DNA of 42,321 nucleotides from Chlamydiota bacterium (GCA_013287215.1 JABDEH010000004.1:1-42321); one strand, 5' to 3'. Counted from the stretch's first letter, positions 1-8,057 are shown. The notes: generated by a model not told the origin, from the letters alone. A program made the numbers and translations.

Positions 1-1
1 T

Positions 2-682
2 AAAAAAGGGTCCCGCGAGGAGCCCTTCTTCAAAAGTATCAAAGGCGCCAAATGCTGGGGGGCTGACCTGCTTATGCAGCAGTATGGCGGTATGGAGTTT
101 AAGTCCTTTCAGGAAAAGCAAAAAATCGAGTTTCCTGAAGGAAATATATGCTTCGTGGGGCAGGGAGATTATTTGAGCTGGATAGAGGGAAAGTGGGCCT
201 CCATCTCTCTGGAAGATGCCTCTCCAAAACTTCCTTTGGCCCGCATCGGGCCGTACCGCAATTCTCAGATTGAGGTGGAGGCGTGGGATGTATCCGGTTT
301 TTATCCCCTAGAGATGAAATGGGAAAAAGAGTCGCCGCCTAAAATGCAGTTTAAAACCGAAGAATTGATTTCTTCCGTGCGGCTCAGGACCTCGTCGGCT
401 GTGACCTGCGCCATGGGGAAACGGCGCCTTATCTTAAAAAAAGGCGACTGGCTCTTGAGATCATCTCAAGGGTGGCATAAACTGAAAAGCTTGGAAGATA
501 TTGAAAACTGTTTACAGCATAAGCTCCGAGGGGAGCTGTTTATTTTCGACGGCGTAAAAAAGGAGGGGGGCAAGACGACCCTTTTAGGGCATTTATTTGA
601 CCCTATGCGCACACAGGTGCAGCCCATCGTCATCCCCATCACAGCCGCTAAGAAACCCAAAGAAATGGATAAGAAGAAATGA
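2..682 (+). CDS. Conserved hypothetical protein upstream of gspD, 5'-truncated by the window edge
   Basis: The reading frame is open from base 2 with no stop upstream and reads through the first internal ATG (position 74), so the true start probably lies before the window; 226 residues are visible. No signal peptide, membrane segment or familiar domain is seen in this part. The C-terminus is lysine-rich (KKPKEMDKKK). Its stop overlaps the gspD start as ATGA (679-682), so it is very likely translated together with the type II secretion genes. In Chlamydia a conserved protein of unknown function sits in the same place before gspD (CT573 from memory), so this is probably its counterpart. A role as a secretion accessory or assembly protein is inference from position only. 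Confidence 0.8.
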   Translation, partial: KKGSREEPFFKSIKGAKCWGADLLMQQYGGMEFKSFQEKQKIEFPEGNICFVGQGDYLSWIEGKWASISLEDASPKLPLARIGPYRNSQIEVEAWDVSGFYPLEMKWEKESPPKMQFKTEELISSVRLRTSSAVTCAMGKRRLILKKGDWLLRSSQGWHKLKSLEDIENCLQHKLRGELFIFDGVKKEGGKTTLLGHLFDPMRTQVQPIVIPITAAKKPKEMDKKK

Positions 683-2988
683 ACCGCCTAATTCTACTAG
701 CATGTTTAGTGTCCACCGTTGGGTTCGCAGAGACCATTGAAGAAAAAAAAGCAGGAATGGTCCGTAAGGAGCATACCTCCGACAAAGAAATCGGGCTTGT
801 CAATCAACTCATCGCAAATCTGCGCGTCCAGCTGGAAAATTGTTACCGCGAGGTCGCCGTTCTCAATGAAAATAAAGCTCCCGAAGAAGAATTCAAAAGG
901 CTCCTGGCCCAGGTTAACCAGATCAAGCAAGAGATGATGAGGCAAGAGAAGCTCTGGCGCGAGAGTGCCATTGCCGACGCGAAGAAGGAGGAAGAAGGGT
1001 TTGCCTTATGGGACCAAGAGGAGACAACCCTGGCCCAGCTCGTCATGGAGTATGGCGCCATGGACTACCTCTATGTCATTCCTCCCGAAATGTCTTCGCT
1101 TAAGCTCAACATGCATTCGAGCATTCCAATCCCTCGGGAGTCTTGGAGCGATGTGCTGGAAATTATTCTATCCCACAATGGAATTGGGGTGAAGCGGCTG
1201 GGCAGTTATACCCGCCAGCTCTTCATTTTTAAACAGGACCCCGCAGCCGTGCAGGCAATCGCTTCGAAGCCCGAAGATCTGCAGTGGGCCCCCTCCAATT
1301 CCCGGGTGTTCTATGTCCTCTCTCCTCCCGTCGAACATGTGAAGAGCGTCTTTCAATTCATGGAGCGATTTTCCGATGCTAAGCAGACCTTCGTCTATCA
1401 AGTCGGGAGCAAGATCGCCGTCGTCTCCTCAAAGGAAGAGGTAGAAAAACTTCTCTCCCTCTATAACACTGTGTGGGAGAGCAACAAAGGCAAAGTCTCG
1501 CGTGTCGTTACCGTCTCCAAGATGGGCGTCAAAGAGATGGAAAAGATTTTGACCTCTTTTTTTGGGGAAGCAATGGACAAAGCCAGACCTCCCTTCGCCA
1601 AAGTCGATGGCGACGGTCTTAGCCTCTTTCCTCTGCCGCATGGAAACGCGATCGTTCTCATCGGCCCCCTGCATGTTGTAGACCGCGCTGAACAGATCGT
1701 CAAAAACACAGAAGAACAGCTCCAAGATCCAACAGAAATGACGGTCTATCTATACACCTGCCGCCACAGCGACCCTACAGATCTGGCCAAAGTCCTCGAA
1801 AAGGTCTATGCTTCCTTGCTCAGCATGCCCGGAGAAAATCAGGAGAGCGCCGATTACGTATACAATTCGACAGGGCCCGTCAAGACGCCTCCAGATGGCT
1901 ATCCCCAAGTCCCACCGCTGGTCGTTACCCCTCCACAAATTAATCAAGGGACCCATGCTGCGCTTGAGATTGATGAAGGAGTGGACCACTTTATACCCGA
2001 TCCAAAGACAGGGACCCTGCTCATGGTCGTGCGCCGGGATGCTCTTGTAAAAATTAAGGAGCTTCTCCGCAGGCTCGACGTCCCCAAACGGATGGTGCAG
2101 ATCGAAGTGCTCCTCTTCGAAAAGCAGTTCAATGACGACACCAGCTTCGGGCTTAACTTGCTCAAGATCGGCTCTAAACATAATCATGTCGAATTTAACA
2201 GCTCCTTTTTAGGAGTGAGGGATAAAGAGAAGACATTGCATGGGTCGGGAATCTTCCAATTTATCTTTGGCGCCAAGCACTCGAAACACTTCCCTGCCTT
2301 TGATCTTGCTTATAATTTCTTGATGACGCAGGAAGATGTGCAGCTCAATGCCGCCCCCTCCGTCACCACCGTCAACCAGACCCCGGCGACCATTAAAATT
2401 GTAGAGGAGCTTTCCATTAACAACGGCGCCGTTCCGGTCGTGGGGACCAACGGCATCAACGTCCCTGAAAAATCTTACTCCAGGGCCCAGTACGGGATCA
2501 CGATCGTTGTCACCCCGACCGTCCACCCGCCTGCCGAGGATGAAGAGTCGGGATTTGTGACCCTGCAGACGAACATCACGTTCGACACTCCCCGCTCTAA
2601 ACATGATGATCGTCCCCACGTCGACCGGCGAAATGTGGAAAACGAGGTCCGAGTCGCCGATGGTGAGACCGTAATTTTAGGGGGACTCCGCAAGAAGATC
2701 ACACACGATAATCAGGAGAAAGTGCCCTTTCTCGGGGAACTTCCTGTGATTGGCAAGTTGTTCGGCACCTCAAAGCTGACCGACCATAACACGGAGATGT
2801 TCATTTTCATCACCCCCACAATCATCACCGATCCCAAAGAGGACTTAGAAAGGCTCCGGACCGAGACGCTCAAACAAAGGCCGGGCGACATTCCCGAGTT
2901 CTTGGATTGCCTCGTCGAAGCTAGGAAGAACGACCAGGCCTGCTTCTTTAGACAGAGCATGAAAATGTTTTGGAATTACAAGCAGTAA
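679..2988 (+). CDS. gspD: Type II secretion system secretin GspD
   Basis: Forms the outer-membrane channel of the type II secretion system. The 769-aa product starts with a signal peptide (residues 1-17, ending VGFA). A charged, probably coiled-coil stretch follows (about 25-110), then N-domain-like repeats (about 125-400). The secretin domain covers about 465-725: it opens with the (V/M)QIEVLLFE strand near residue 472 and carries the hallmark VPFLGELPVIGKLFG near 682-696, followed by MFIFITPTII. Length is normal for the family. The start ATG overlaps the previous stop. A conspicuous hairpin-rich leader (2987-3109) separates it from gspE. Family assignment is secure. Confidence 0.96.
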   Translation: MNRLILLACLVSTVGFAETIEEKKAGMVRKEHTSDKEIGLVNQLIANLRVQLENCYREVAVLNENKAPEEEFKRLLAQVNQIKQEMMRQEKLWRESAIADAKKEEEGFALWDQEETTLAQLVMEYGAMDYLYVIPPEMSSLKLNMHSSIPIPRESWSDVLEIILSHNGIGVKRLGSYTRQLFIFKQDPAAVQAIASKPEDLQWAPSNSRVFYVLSPPVEHVKSVFQFMERFSDAKQTFVYQVGSKIAVVSSKEEVEKLLSLYNTVWESNKGKVSRVVTVSKMGVKEMEKILTSFFGEAMDKARPPFAKVDGDGLSLFPLPHGNAIVLIGPLHVVDRAEQIVKNTEEQLQDPTEMTVYLYTCRHSDPTDLAKVLEKVYASLLSMPGENQESADYVYNSTGPVKTPPDGYPQVPPLVVTPPQINQGTHAALEIDEGVDHFIPDPKTGTLLMVVRRDALVKIKELLRRLDVPKRMVQIEVLLFEKQFNDDTSFGLNLLKIGSKHNHVEFNSSFLGVRDKEKTLHGSGIFQFIFGAKHSKHFPAFDLAYNFLMTQEDVQLNAAPSVTTVNQTPATIKIVEELSINNGAVPVVGTNGINVPEKSYSRAQYGITIVVTPTVHPPAEDEESGFVTLQTNITFDTPRSKHDDRPHVDRRNVENEVRVADGETVILGGLRKKITHDNQEKVPFLGELPVIGKLFGTSKLTDHNTEMFIFITPTIITDPKEDLERLRTETLKQRPGDIPEFLDCLVEARKNDQACFFRQSMKMFWNYKQ

Positions 2989-3109
2989 CCCCGGCCTTAA
3001 GGCCGGGGATTGTTACTGCGACTTGGGGAGCGAGGCTTCGTCCTCTTCCCAAGCCATCTTTTTGAAATACCCTGCCCTTAAGGGCCGGGTTTCCGCCGGA
3101 GGACGGATG
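2987..3109 (+). repeat. Three-hairpin leader repeat R1, copy a, ending in the gspE ribosome binding site and start codon
   Basis: Palindrome 1 is at 2989-3008 (core GGCCTTAAGGCC). Hairpin 2 lies at 3022-3053 between CTTGGGGA and TTCCCAAG, with an inner GAGG/CCTC stem, and is followed by a run of five T. Palindrome 3 is around 3071-3089 (core GCCCTTAAGGGC). The element then reads CCGCCGGAGGACGG directly into ATG (3107-3109), the gspE start. A second copy lies inverted at 19755-19881 and ends in the same way at another gene's start. Either a cis-acting leader (attenuator-like hairpin plus translation start) or a REP/MITE-like mobile element whose end supplies the ribosome binding site; the sequence cannot decide between them. 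Confidence 0.85.
3098..3109 (+). promoter_or_regulatory. Ribosome binding site and start codon that decide the gspE start, inside the R1 repeat
   Basis: GGAGG (3098-3102), four bases, then ATG (3107). An in-frame TTG at 3023 would add 28 residues translated from repeat DNA, which is not expected in a GspE. The identical block GGAGGACGGATGA also initiates the 324-aa TPR protein at 19759. Confidence 0.8.
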
Positions 3110-4633
3110 AACGACTTTGGAATTCCACAAGTCACAGACCTTTTAAATTATCCCTTTGTCAAAGAGAAGGTCCAGAGAATCCCCTACGCCCTTGCGAAAC
3201 ACAAGGTCGTCCTCCCCCTGGATGAAGTAGAGGGGGTGCTCCTCGTCGCCATCTCCAACCCGCTCGATTTAGAAGCCGTCGAAGATGTACGGTGCCTGAC
3301 GGGGCTTGAGGTCAGAGAAGTCTGCGCTTCGAAATTGCTTTTGGAAGAGGCCATCGAAAAGTGCTACCACCAGAAAGAAGATGTTGCTTCGCAGCTGATT
3401 GCGAGCTTGCAAGGCGATCCGCTGTCCCAGCCGGAAGAAGAGGAAGACGGCTACGACCTTCTCGAGCAAAAGACCGACTCGTCCGTCATTCGAATGCTCA
3501 ACGTCATGCTCATCGAAGCGATCCAGCAAGGAGCCTCCGATGTCCACTTCGAGCCTTTGGAAACCGGGATCGGCGTCCGCTACCGGATCGACGGCGTTCT
3601 TCAAATGCGCCATGCTCCTCCTAAAGAGTATCAGTCCCAATTGATCACCAGGATCAAAGTGATGGCCAAGCTCGACATCGCCGAGCACCGGCTGCCGCAG
3701 GATGGCAGGATCAAATTGAAGATGGGCGGCCGCCAGATCGACTTTCGGGTCAGCACCGTCCCCGTTGCCTTTGGCGAGAGGATCGTCCTCCGCATTTTGG
3801 ATAAGAGCAACGTTCTCGTCGGCCTTAATAAACTAGGCATGCGGGCCCCCACCTTGGAGGCGTTCAAAAAAGTGATCCGCCTCAACGAAGGGATCGTCCT
3901 CGTTACCGGGCCGACGGGCAGCGGAAAGACTACCACCCTCTATAGCGCGATCTCTGAGATCAATTCATCGGAGACCAATATTATGACCATTGAGGACCCG
4001 GTCGAGTATAAGCTGCAGGGAATGGCGCAAATCGGAGTGAATGCGAAAATCCATCTCGACTTCGCCACAGGCCTGCGCCACATCTTGCGCCAGGATCCCG
4101 ATGTCATCATGATCGGAGAGATCCGCGATAAAGAGACCGCCGAAATTGCGATCCAGGCCTCTCTCACCGGGCACCTTGTCCTCAGCACCTTGCACACCAA
4201 CGATGCCCCTTCCGCCCTGACCCGCCTTGTCGATATGGGGATTGAGCCCTACCTGCTCTCCTCCTCTGTTGTTGCCGTGCTGGCCCAGCGGCTCGTGCGC
4301 ACCGTGTGCGTCCATTGCAAAACCCCCTATGAACCTTCTGAGCGGGAGCTCAAAGAACTCGGATTAACGGAGAAAGTCCTCTACAAAGGCGCCGGCTGCC
4401 CCCACTGCTATGGACTTGGCTACCGCGGCCGCCACGGCATCTACGAGCTAATGTATCTCAGCAGTCCTATCAAGCGTCAGCTGCTGCGCAGCGCCGATGC
4501 CCTAGAATTGCAAAAAGTCGCCCTGGCATGCGGCATGAGCGGCTTAAGAGAAGAGGGCGCCTATCTCGTCAAAGACGGGATCACGACCAGCGCCGAAGTG
4601 CTCCGCGTCACCCGCGGGTGCGAGGAGATCTAA
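3107..4633 (+). CDS. gspE: Type II secretion ATPase GspE
   Basis: Cytoplasmic hexameric ATPase that powers pseudopilus assembly. The 508-aa product has an N-terminal T2SSE-N region (about 1-150). Its ATPase core carries Walker A GPTGSGKTT (about 268-276) and a Walker B region with DVIMIGEIRD (about 331-340), followed by the His-box LVLSTLHTND. Two Cys pairs, CVHC (about 400) and CPHC (about 432), form the zinc-binding C-terminal element of GspE/PilB. Start chosen at 3107 because it has a Shine-Dalgarno and upstream in-frame sequence is repeat DNA. Stop and gspF start overlap as TAATG. Paired with gspF as in all chlamydial T2SS operons. Confidence 0.95.
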   Translation: MNDFGIPQVTDLLNYPFVKEKVQRIPYALAKHKVVLPLDEVEGVLLVAISNPLDLEAVEDVRCLTGLEVREVCASKLLLEEAIEKCYHQKEDVASQLIASLQGDPLSQPEEEEDGYDLLEQKTDSSVIRMLNVMLIEAIQQGASDVHFEPLETGIGVRYRIDGVLQMRHAPPKEYQSQLITRIKVMAKLDIAEHRLPQDGRIKLKMGGRQIDFRVSTVPVAFGERIVLRILDKSNVLVGLNKLGMRAPTLEAFKKVIRLNEGIVLVTGPTGSGKTTTLYSAISEINSSETNIMTIEDPVEYKLQGMAQIGVNAKIHLDFATGLRHILRQDPDVIMIGEIRDKETAEIAIQASLTGHLVLSTLHTNDAPSALTRLVDMGIEPYLLSSSVVAVLAQRLVRTVCVHCKTPYEPSERELKELGLTEKVLYKGAGCPHCYGLGYRGRHGIYELMYLSSPIKRQLLRSADALELQKVALACGMSGLREEGAYLVKDGITTSAEVLRVTRGCEEI

Positions 4634-5820
4634 TGCCCCTATTTCGTTACAAAGCCCTCGCAGAGACCGGAAGGGCCACCGCAGGCGTCATCGATGCCGA
4701 TTCTGAGAGCGTTGCCAAAGAGAGGCTCCGCAAGCAGAAGGTGATGGTCACCTCCATCGGTCTTCTCAAAGACAATAAAAAAGAGATCGGCCTAGATCGA
4801 ACCCTCCTCCTCTCCTTTACGAAAGAATTGGGCCAGCTCCTCAGGGCCGGGCTTCCCGTCTATGAAAGCCTGCTGACCCTCGAAGAAAAATACCGCCGCC
4901 ACAAGTCCCACTCCCTCTTTTTGGACCTCTGCGACCGGCTCAAAAGCGGCTCCTCCCTCTCCGCCTCTCTGAAGCGCTATCCCAAAACGTTTGATGAGAT
5001 CTACCTCTCCATGGTCGCCAGCGCCGAGCAGAGCGGGTCGCTTGCCCAAATTTTCGATCAGCTCTCCGCACTCATCAATAAGCAGCAAAAGCTCCGCAAG
5101 CAGCTCATCTCCGCCCTCATCTATCCCGCCTTTTTGGGTTCGTTCTGCATGATCGTAATTTTTTCCCTCCTCCTCTTTGTCGTTCCTTCGATGCGTGATC
5201 TTTTTGAGGGCAGGCCGCTCCATCCGATCACCCACATCGTCCTCGCGCTCAGTACCTTCGTAAACGCCGCGTGGCCTTTTCTCCTCTTTGGCGTCGCAGC
5301 CCTCGGCACCTCCGCCTTCCTCTTCCTTCGACACCCCGAAGGGCGGCTGTTTCTAGAAAGAGGATTGTTAAAGCTCCCCCTCATTAAAACCTTGATCATC
5401 CAGGCGGCCTTGATCCGTTTTTGCCGCTCCCTCTCCGTCCTCCTTCAGGGGGGCGTCCCCCTGATTACCTCCCTCAGCCTCTCTCGCAAAGTGATGAAGC
5501 AGGCCCTCCTCGAAGAAGTGATCGCCAATGCCGAAAAGCGGATTGGAGAAGGAAAAAAATTGAGCGATGAGTTAAAATCATCGCCATTGATCCCCTCCCT
5601 CGTGACCCGCATGCTAGCGCTGGCCGAGGAGACGGGAAAGACGGTGCCTATGCTGCAAAACATTGCCGATATTTATGACGAGGAGATGGAGACCCACCTG
5701 GCCCAAATGACAGCCCTGCTTCAACCAACGATCCTGCTCATTTTAGGCGGCGTGGTCGGCCTGATCCTGCTCTCAGTCCTGCTCCCTCTTACGGATGTCA
5801 GCTCATTTCTCTCAACATAA
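4633..5820 (+). CDS. gspF: Type II secretion inner-membrane platform protein GspF
   Basis: Polytopic inner-membrane protein that couples GspE to pseudopilus growth. The 395-aa product begins MPLFRYKALAETG, the usual GspF/PilC opening, and has two T2SSF repeats. Each repeat carries the LSxxLxxxP type amphipathic region and hydrophobic segments; membrane segments lie near 165-187, 212-236 and at the C-terminus (about 366-388). Start placed at 4633 (TAATG overlap with the gspE stop); the in-frame sequence upstream lies inside gspE and does not look like GspF. The next gene follows only after a 165-bp palindrome. Confidence 0.95.
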   Translation: MPLFRYKALAETGRATAGVIDADSESVAKERLRKQKVMVTSIGLLKDNKKEIGLDRTLLLSFTKELGQLLRAGLPVYESLLTLEEKYRRHKSHSLFLDLCDRLKSGSSLSASLKRYPKTFDEIYLSMVASAEQSGSLAQIFDQLSALINKQQKLRKQLISALIYPAFLGSFCMIVIFSLLLFVVPSMRDLFEGRPLHPITHIVLALSTFVNAAWPFLLFGVAALGTSAFLFLRHPEGRLFLERGLLKLPLIKTLIIQAALIRFCRSLSVLLQGGVPLITSLSLSRKVMKQALLEEVIANAEKRIGEGKKLSDELKSSPLIPSLVTRMLALAEETGKTVPMLQNIADIYDEEMETHLAQMTALLQPTILLILGGVVGLILLSVLLPLTDVSSFLST

Positions 5821-5988
5821 GCTCGGCTTTGTACAATTTTTAGCGAGCAGATCTGGAGGAAGCGCTCTGTAAATTTTTTATTTCTTCGCGAAATTAATAG
5901 CCGAAGGCGCTATAAATGAGCGAAGAAATAAGAAATTTGCCAGCAATTCTCTCGGAGATGCCGCTACAAAATTGTACAAAGTCGAGAT
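5821..5988 (+). repeat. Long imperfect inverted repeat (MITE-like) between gspF and gspG
   Basis: The left arm starts with CTCGGCTTTGTACAATTTT (5822-5840). The right arm ends with the reverse complement of CTCGACTTTGTACAATTTT (about 5968-5986). Further in, AAATTTTTTATTTCTTCGC (5871-5889) pairs with the complement of AAATTTCTTATTTCTTCGC on the right. The whole ~165 bp folds into one hairpin with a mid-arm bulge. No protein is encoded. It sits inside the secretion operon, just upstream of the gspG ribosome binding site (AAGGA at 5989-5993). It could be a dead MITE or an RNA processing/stability hairpin that sets pseudopilin levels; both are inference. Confidence 0.8.
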
Positions 5989-6001
5989 AAGGAAAAATAA
6001 A

Positions 6002-6373
6002 ATGAAAAAGCGTAAAAAAATGGCCTTTACCCTCATGGAGATCATGATCGTCATCTTCTTGATCGGTCTCATTGGCGGGGTTATCAGCTATAACATGAAA
6101 GGAAGCATGGATGAAGGGCGCGCCTTCAAATCGGAGCGCGGCATCGAACAGGTCGGCGATCTGCTCCGCCTCGCGCTTGCCAAGGGGGCAAGCATTAAAG
6201 ATGTTCAGGAAAGGCCTGGGTTTTACCTCAAGCAATCCGGTATAGTCAAGGACCCGGACAAGTTAATGAAAGATGGATGGGGGCAAACCTATGAAATCGT
6301 CCAGACTCCGGGGGGAGAGGATCTCATCGTCCGCTCGAAAAAATTACTTGAGTATCAAGCATCTAAGGGATGA
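6002..6373 (+). CDS. gspG: Major pseudopilin GspG
   Basis: A 123-aa type IV pilin-like protein. After a short basic leader (MKKRKKMA) comes the class III processing region FTLMEIMIV with Glu5 of the mature protein, then an unbroken hydrophobic helix to about residue 28. The residue before the cut is Ala rather than the usual Gly, which prepilin peptidases tolerate. The C-terminal half ends in DGWGQTYEI...GGEDLIVRS, typical of the GspG calcium-site region. Start chosen at the ATG at 6002 (AAGGA eight bases upstream); an in-frame TTG at 5972 lies in the palindrome. Overlaps the next pseudopilin gene by four bases (ATGA at 6370). Confidence 0.92.
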   Translation: MKKRKKMAFTLMEIMIVIFLIGLIGGVISYNMKGSMDEGRAFKSERGIEQVGDLLRLALAKGASIKDVQERPGFYLKQSGIVKDPDKLMKDGWGQTYEIVQTPGGEDLIVRSKKLLEYQASKG

Positions 6374-6960
6374 AGAAAACAGCGAGGCCCTTTACTCTCC
6401 TGGAGATCATGATCTGCCTCCTCATCTTGAGCGTGGCGGCAGGGGCCATCGGAATGCGCATCGCGGATGCCCTTTCCACCCATCGCTTTCATCTCGCCGT
6501 CAGTGATTTCACCTCGCAACTCAAAGAACTCCAACTGCTGGCGATGACCCACAGAGCAGATATGGAACTCCGCCTTTTTAAGGACAAAGAAGAGTGGAAA
6601 TATCAGAATAAATCGGAACCCTCCCTGAAAGTGGGAAGCTCGGCGGCCCCTTTTTTGTTAAGCGGGTCGCAGATGGTCTTCTTGGATGGAAAAACGTTCA
6701 CAGAGCTTCCCCTTCAGATCTACTCCTCCGGAAGAATCGAGCCCCATGGGGTCCTTGAATTTCAGACAGAAACAGAAAAAATTTGGGTCGATATGCGCGA
6801 GCCGCTACACATTAAAATTTGTAATCGGTATCCTCCAAAAGAAGAATATATTACCCAACTCCCGGAGTTTCCATGCAAATCACCAGCCCTGCCTTCCTCA
6901 ATCGAGCAAAAATCCCTTCCAAATATACCTGCGAAGGAAGAGACATCAACCCGCCCCTAG
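6370..6960 (+). CDS. Minor pseudopilin (GspH/GspI-like)
   Basis: A 196-aa protein with a prepilin leader, MKKTARP followed by FTLLEIMICLLILS (Glu5 present) and a hydrophobic N-terminal helix to about residue 30, as in minor pseudopilins that cap the type II secretion pseudopilus. The rest is a soluble domain that I cannot assign to GspH, I, J or K; position after gspG favours GspH. The start overlaps the gspG stop (ATGA). The last 29 codons overlap the following PEBP gene by 88 bases, and the tail is Pro/Ser-rich, unlike a folded domain. The true ancestral end may have been shorter. Confidence 0.85.
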   Translation: MKKTARPFTLLEIMICLLILSVAAGAIGMRIADALSTHRFHLAVSDFTSQLKELQLLAMTHRADMELRLFKDKEEWKYQNKSEPSLKVGSSAAPFLLSGSQMVFLDGKTFTELPLQIYSSGRIEPHGVLEFQTETEKIWVDMREPLHIKICNRYPPKEEYITQLPEFPCKSPALPSSIEQKSLPNIPAKEETSTRP

Positions 6961-7331
6961 AGTTCAAAGACGCCCCCCGCGAGGCAAAAAGCCTCTGCCT
7001 CATCATGGAGGATCCCGACGTTCCCGCGACCATTCGGAAAGATGGGCGCTGGGTCCATTGGGTCCTTTTTAATATCCCTTCCACCCTCCGTTCCATTGAT
7101 GAGGGGTCGCGGCCTCCCGGCCTTTTAGGAAAAGGAACAGGAAATCGGATAGCCTATCAGGGCCCCTGCCCTCCCGACCGAGAGCATCGATATTTCTTCA
7201 CGCTCTATGCCTTAGACACCCTTCTTTCCCTGTCGCAAGGGGCTACAAAAGAGGAGGTTGAGAAGGCGATGCAAGGCCACATTTTGGCTAAATCAGAACT
7301 CATGGGGACCTATAAAAAATTAACTTCTTAA
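6873..7331 (+). CDS. YbhB/YbcL family PEBP-like protein
   Basis: The 152-aa product is a full-length bacterial member of the phosphatidylethanolamine-binding protein family: MQITSPAF start, IPSKYTCEGRDINPPLEF, the DPDVP ligand-pocket motif, and WVHWVLFNIP. These are the conserved YbhB/YbcL landmarks. No signal peptide, so probably cytoplasmic; the biochemical role of bacterial members is unclear. The start codon lies 88 bases inside the upstream pseudopilin gene, so it may be translated by coupling. It is not a known T2SS part and probably joined the operon by position only. No clear hairpin follows its stop. Confidence 0.9.
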   Translation: MQITSPAFLNRAKIPSKYTCEGRDINPPLEFKDAPREAKSLCLIMEDPDVPATIRKDGRWVHWVLFNIPSTLRSIDEGSRPPGLLGKGTGNRIAYQGPCPPDREHRYFFTLYALDTLLSLSQGATKEEVEKAMQGHILAKSELMGTYKKLTS

Positions 7332-7351
7332 AATTCTTAAAATTCTTTTTA

Positions 7352-7381
7352 TTGACAAAATAATTCTTTAATCATTACTGT
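7352..7381 (+). promoter_or_regulatory. Candidate sigma66/sigma70 promoter for the 125-aa membrane protein
   Basis: TTGACA at 7352-7357, 18-base spacer, TACTGT at 7376-7381, in an AT-rich gap. The -35 is perfect and the -10 weak, within what chlamydial sigma66 tolerates. Confidence 0.45.
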
Positions 7382-7430
7382 TAAGTTAAGTGTGTATCAC
7401 TTTTGATTATCTAACCCTGCAGGAGGAAAG

Positions 7431-7808
7431 ATGCAAAACGCAGTATGGTTGTCCAGTATTTTTGGACCATTATTAGTAATTTTAGGCCTTTGGATGCTCG
7501 CTTATGGAGAAAATGTCGTTAAGGTAATGGCATCCTTCAAAAGCACCCCAGCAGCCTTTTATTTAAACGGATTTATAAACCTGTTGGTCGGTTTAACGAT
7601 CATCAGCCAATACAATGTATGGATGTGGAATGTTTCCGTATTCTTAACATTGCTCGGCTGGGGATTTCTGGTCCGCGGTATCCTCGTATTCTTTATCCCA
7701 CAATTGTTGATCAAGCATACCATGACAAACCACTCCTTCATGAAAGGCGTGGGAATCGTCCCTCTCGTATGGGGTTTGATTCTTTGCTGGGTTGCTTTCT
7801 TCATGTAA
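7431..7808 (+). CDS. Small four-helix integral membrane protein, unknown function
   Basis: A 125-aa, very hydrophobic protein with four predicted membrane helices: about 7-26, 43-61, 65-86 and 105-124. Short loops carry few charges and there is no recognisable catalytic motif. Start supported by an excellent ribosome binding site (AGGAGG at 7421-7426, four bases before ATG) and a TTGACA-containing promoter candidate. It is monocistronic: a hairpin terminator follows at 7836-7862. I do not recognise a family; it could be a small transporter subunit or stress-membrane protein, but nothing in the sequence decides this. Confidence 0.8.
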   Translation: MQNAVWLSSIFGPLLVILGLWMLAYGENVVKVMASFKSTPAAFYLNGFINLLVGLTIISQYNVWMWNVSVFLTLLGWGFLVRGILVFFIPQLLIKHTMTNHSFMKGVGIVPLVWGLILCWVAFFM

Positions 7809-7835
7809 GAAGAAGAACTCCCCTTGTTGTTCATT

Positions 7836-7862
7836 CAACACCTCGCTATACGCGGGGTGTTG
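7836..7862 (+). terminator. Hairpin terminator after the 125-aa membrane protein
   Basis: An 11-bp stem (CAACACCTCGC/GCGGGGTGTTG, one T-G pair) with a 5-base loop, 27 bases after the stop. The trailing T run is short (TCATTT), so it is a moderate intrinsic terminator. Confidence 0.6.
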
Positions 7863-7929
7863 TCATTTACTGGTCAGGGAGCAGACTATTAAAAAAAATT
7901 AAAATTACAAAAGTGGCCATCATAGATCA

Positions 7930-7986
7930 TGTCGGGGACGCCCGACACGAAGTGCGGTGTCCCCGACTTGTGTAATGGAGGCGCCT
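7930..7986 (+). repeat. Partial copy (D) of the R3 modular repeat
   Basis: GTCGGGGAC...GTCCCCGAC forms a stem around GACACGAAGTGC, followed by TTGTGTAATGG. The same blocks occur at the 3' end of R3 copy C (17709-17760: GACACGAAGTGC, GTGTCCCCGAC, TGTGCAATGG). Only the last hairpin module is present here. The 7809-8193 gap holds this, two terminator hairpins and a structured leader, but no gene. Confidence 0.7.
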
Positions 7987-8025
7987 ATCGAGGTGCTATG
8001 TAAAGAAATAGTTTTGAACAATTTC

Positions 8026-8057
8026 GCTTTTCCCGCTACAGCGGGAAAAGCTCTTTT
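8026..8057 (+). terminator. Intrinsic terminator
   Basis: GCTTTTCCCGC / GCGGGAAAAGC, an 11-bp stem with a four-base loop, followed by TCTTTTT. Strong rho-independent terminator; it isolates the MORN gene from upstream transcription. Confidence 0.75.

Noticed and set aside
1750-2619. Long antisense frames opposite gspD
   Set aside because: Codon-bias shadows; gspD is certain, and no ribosome binding site or domain is visible.
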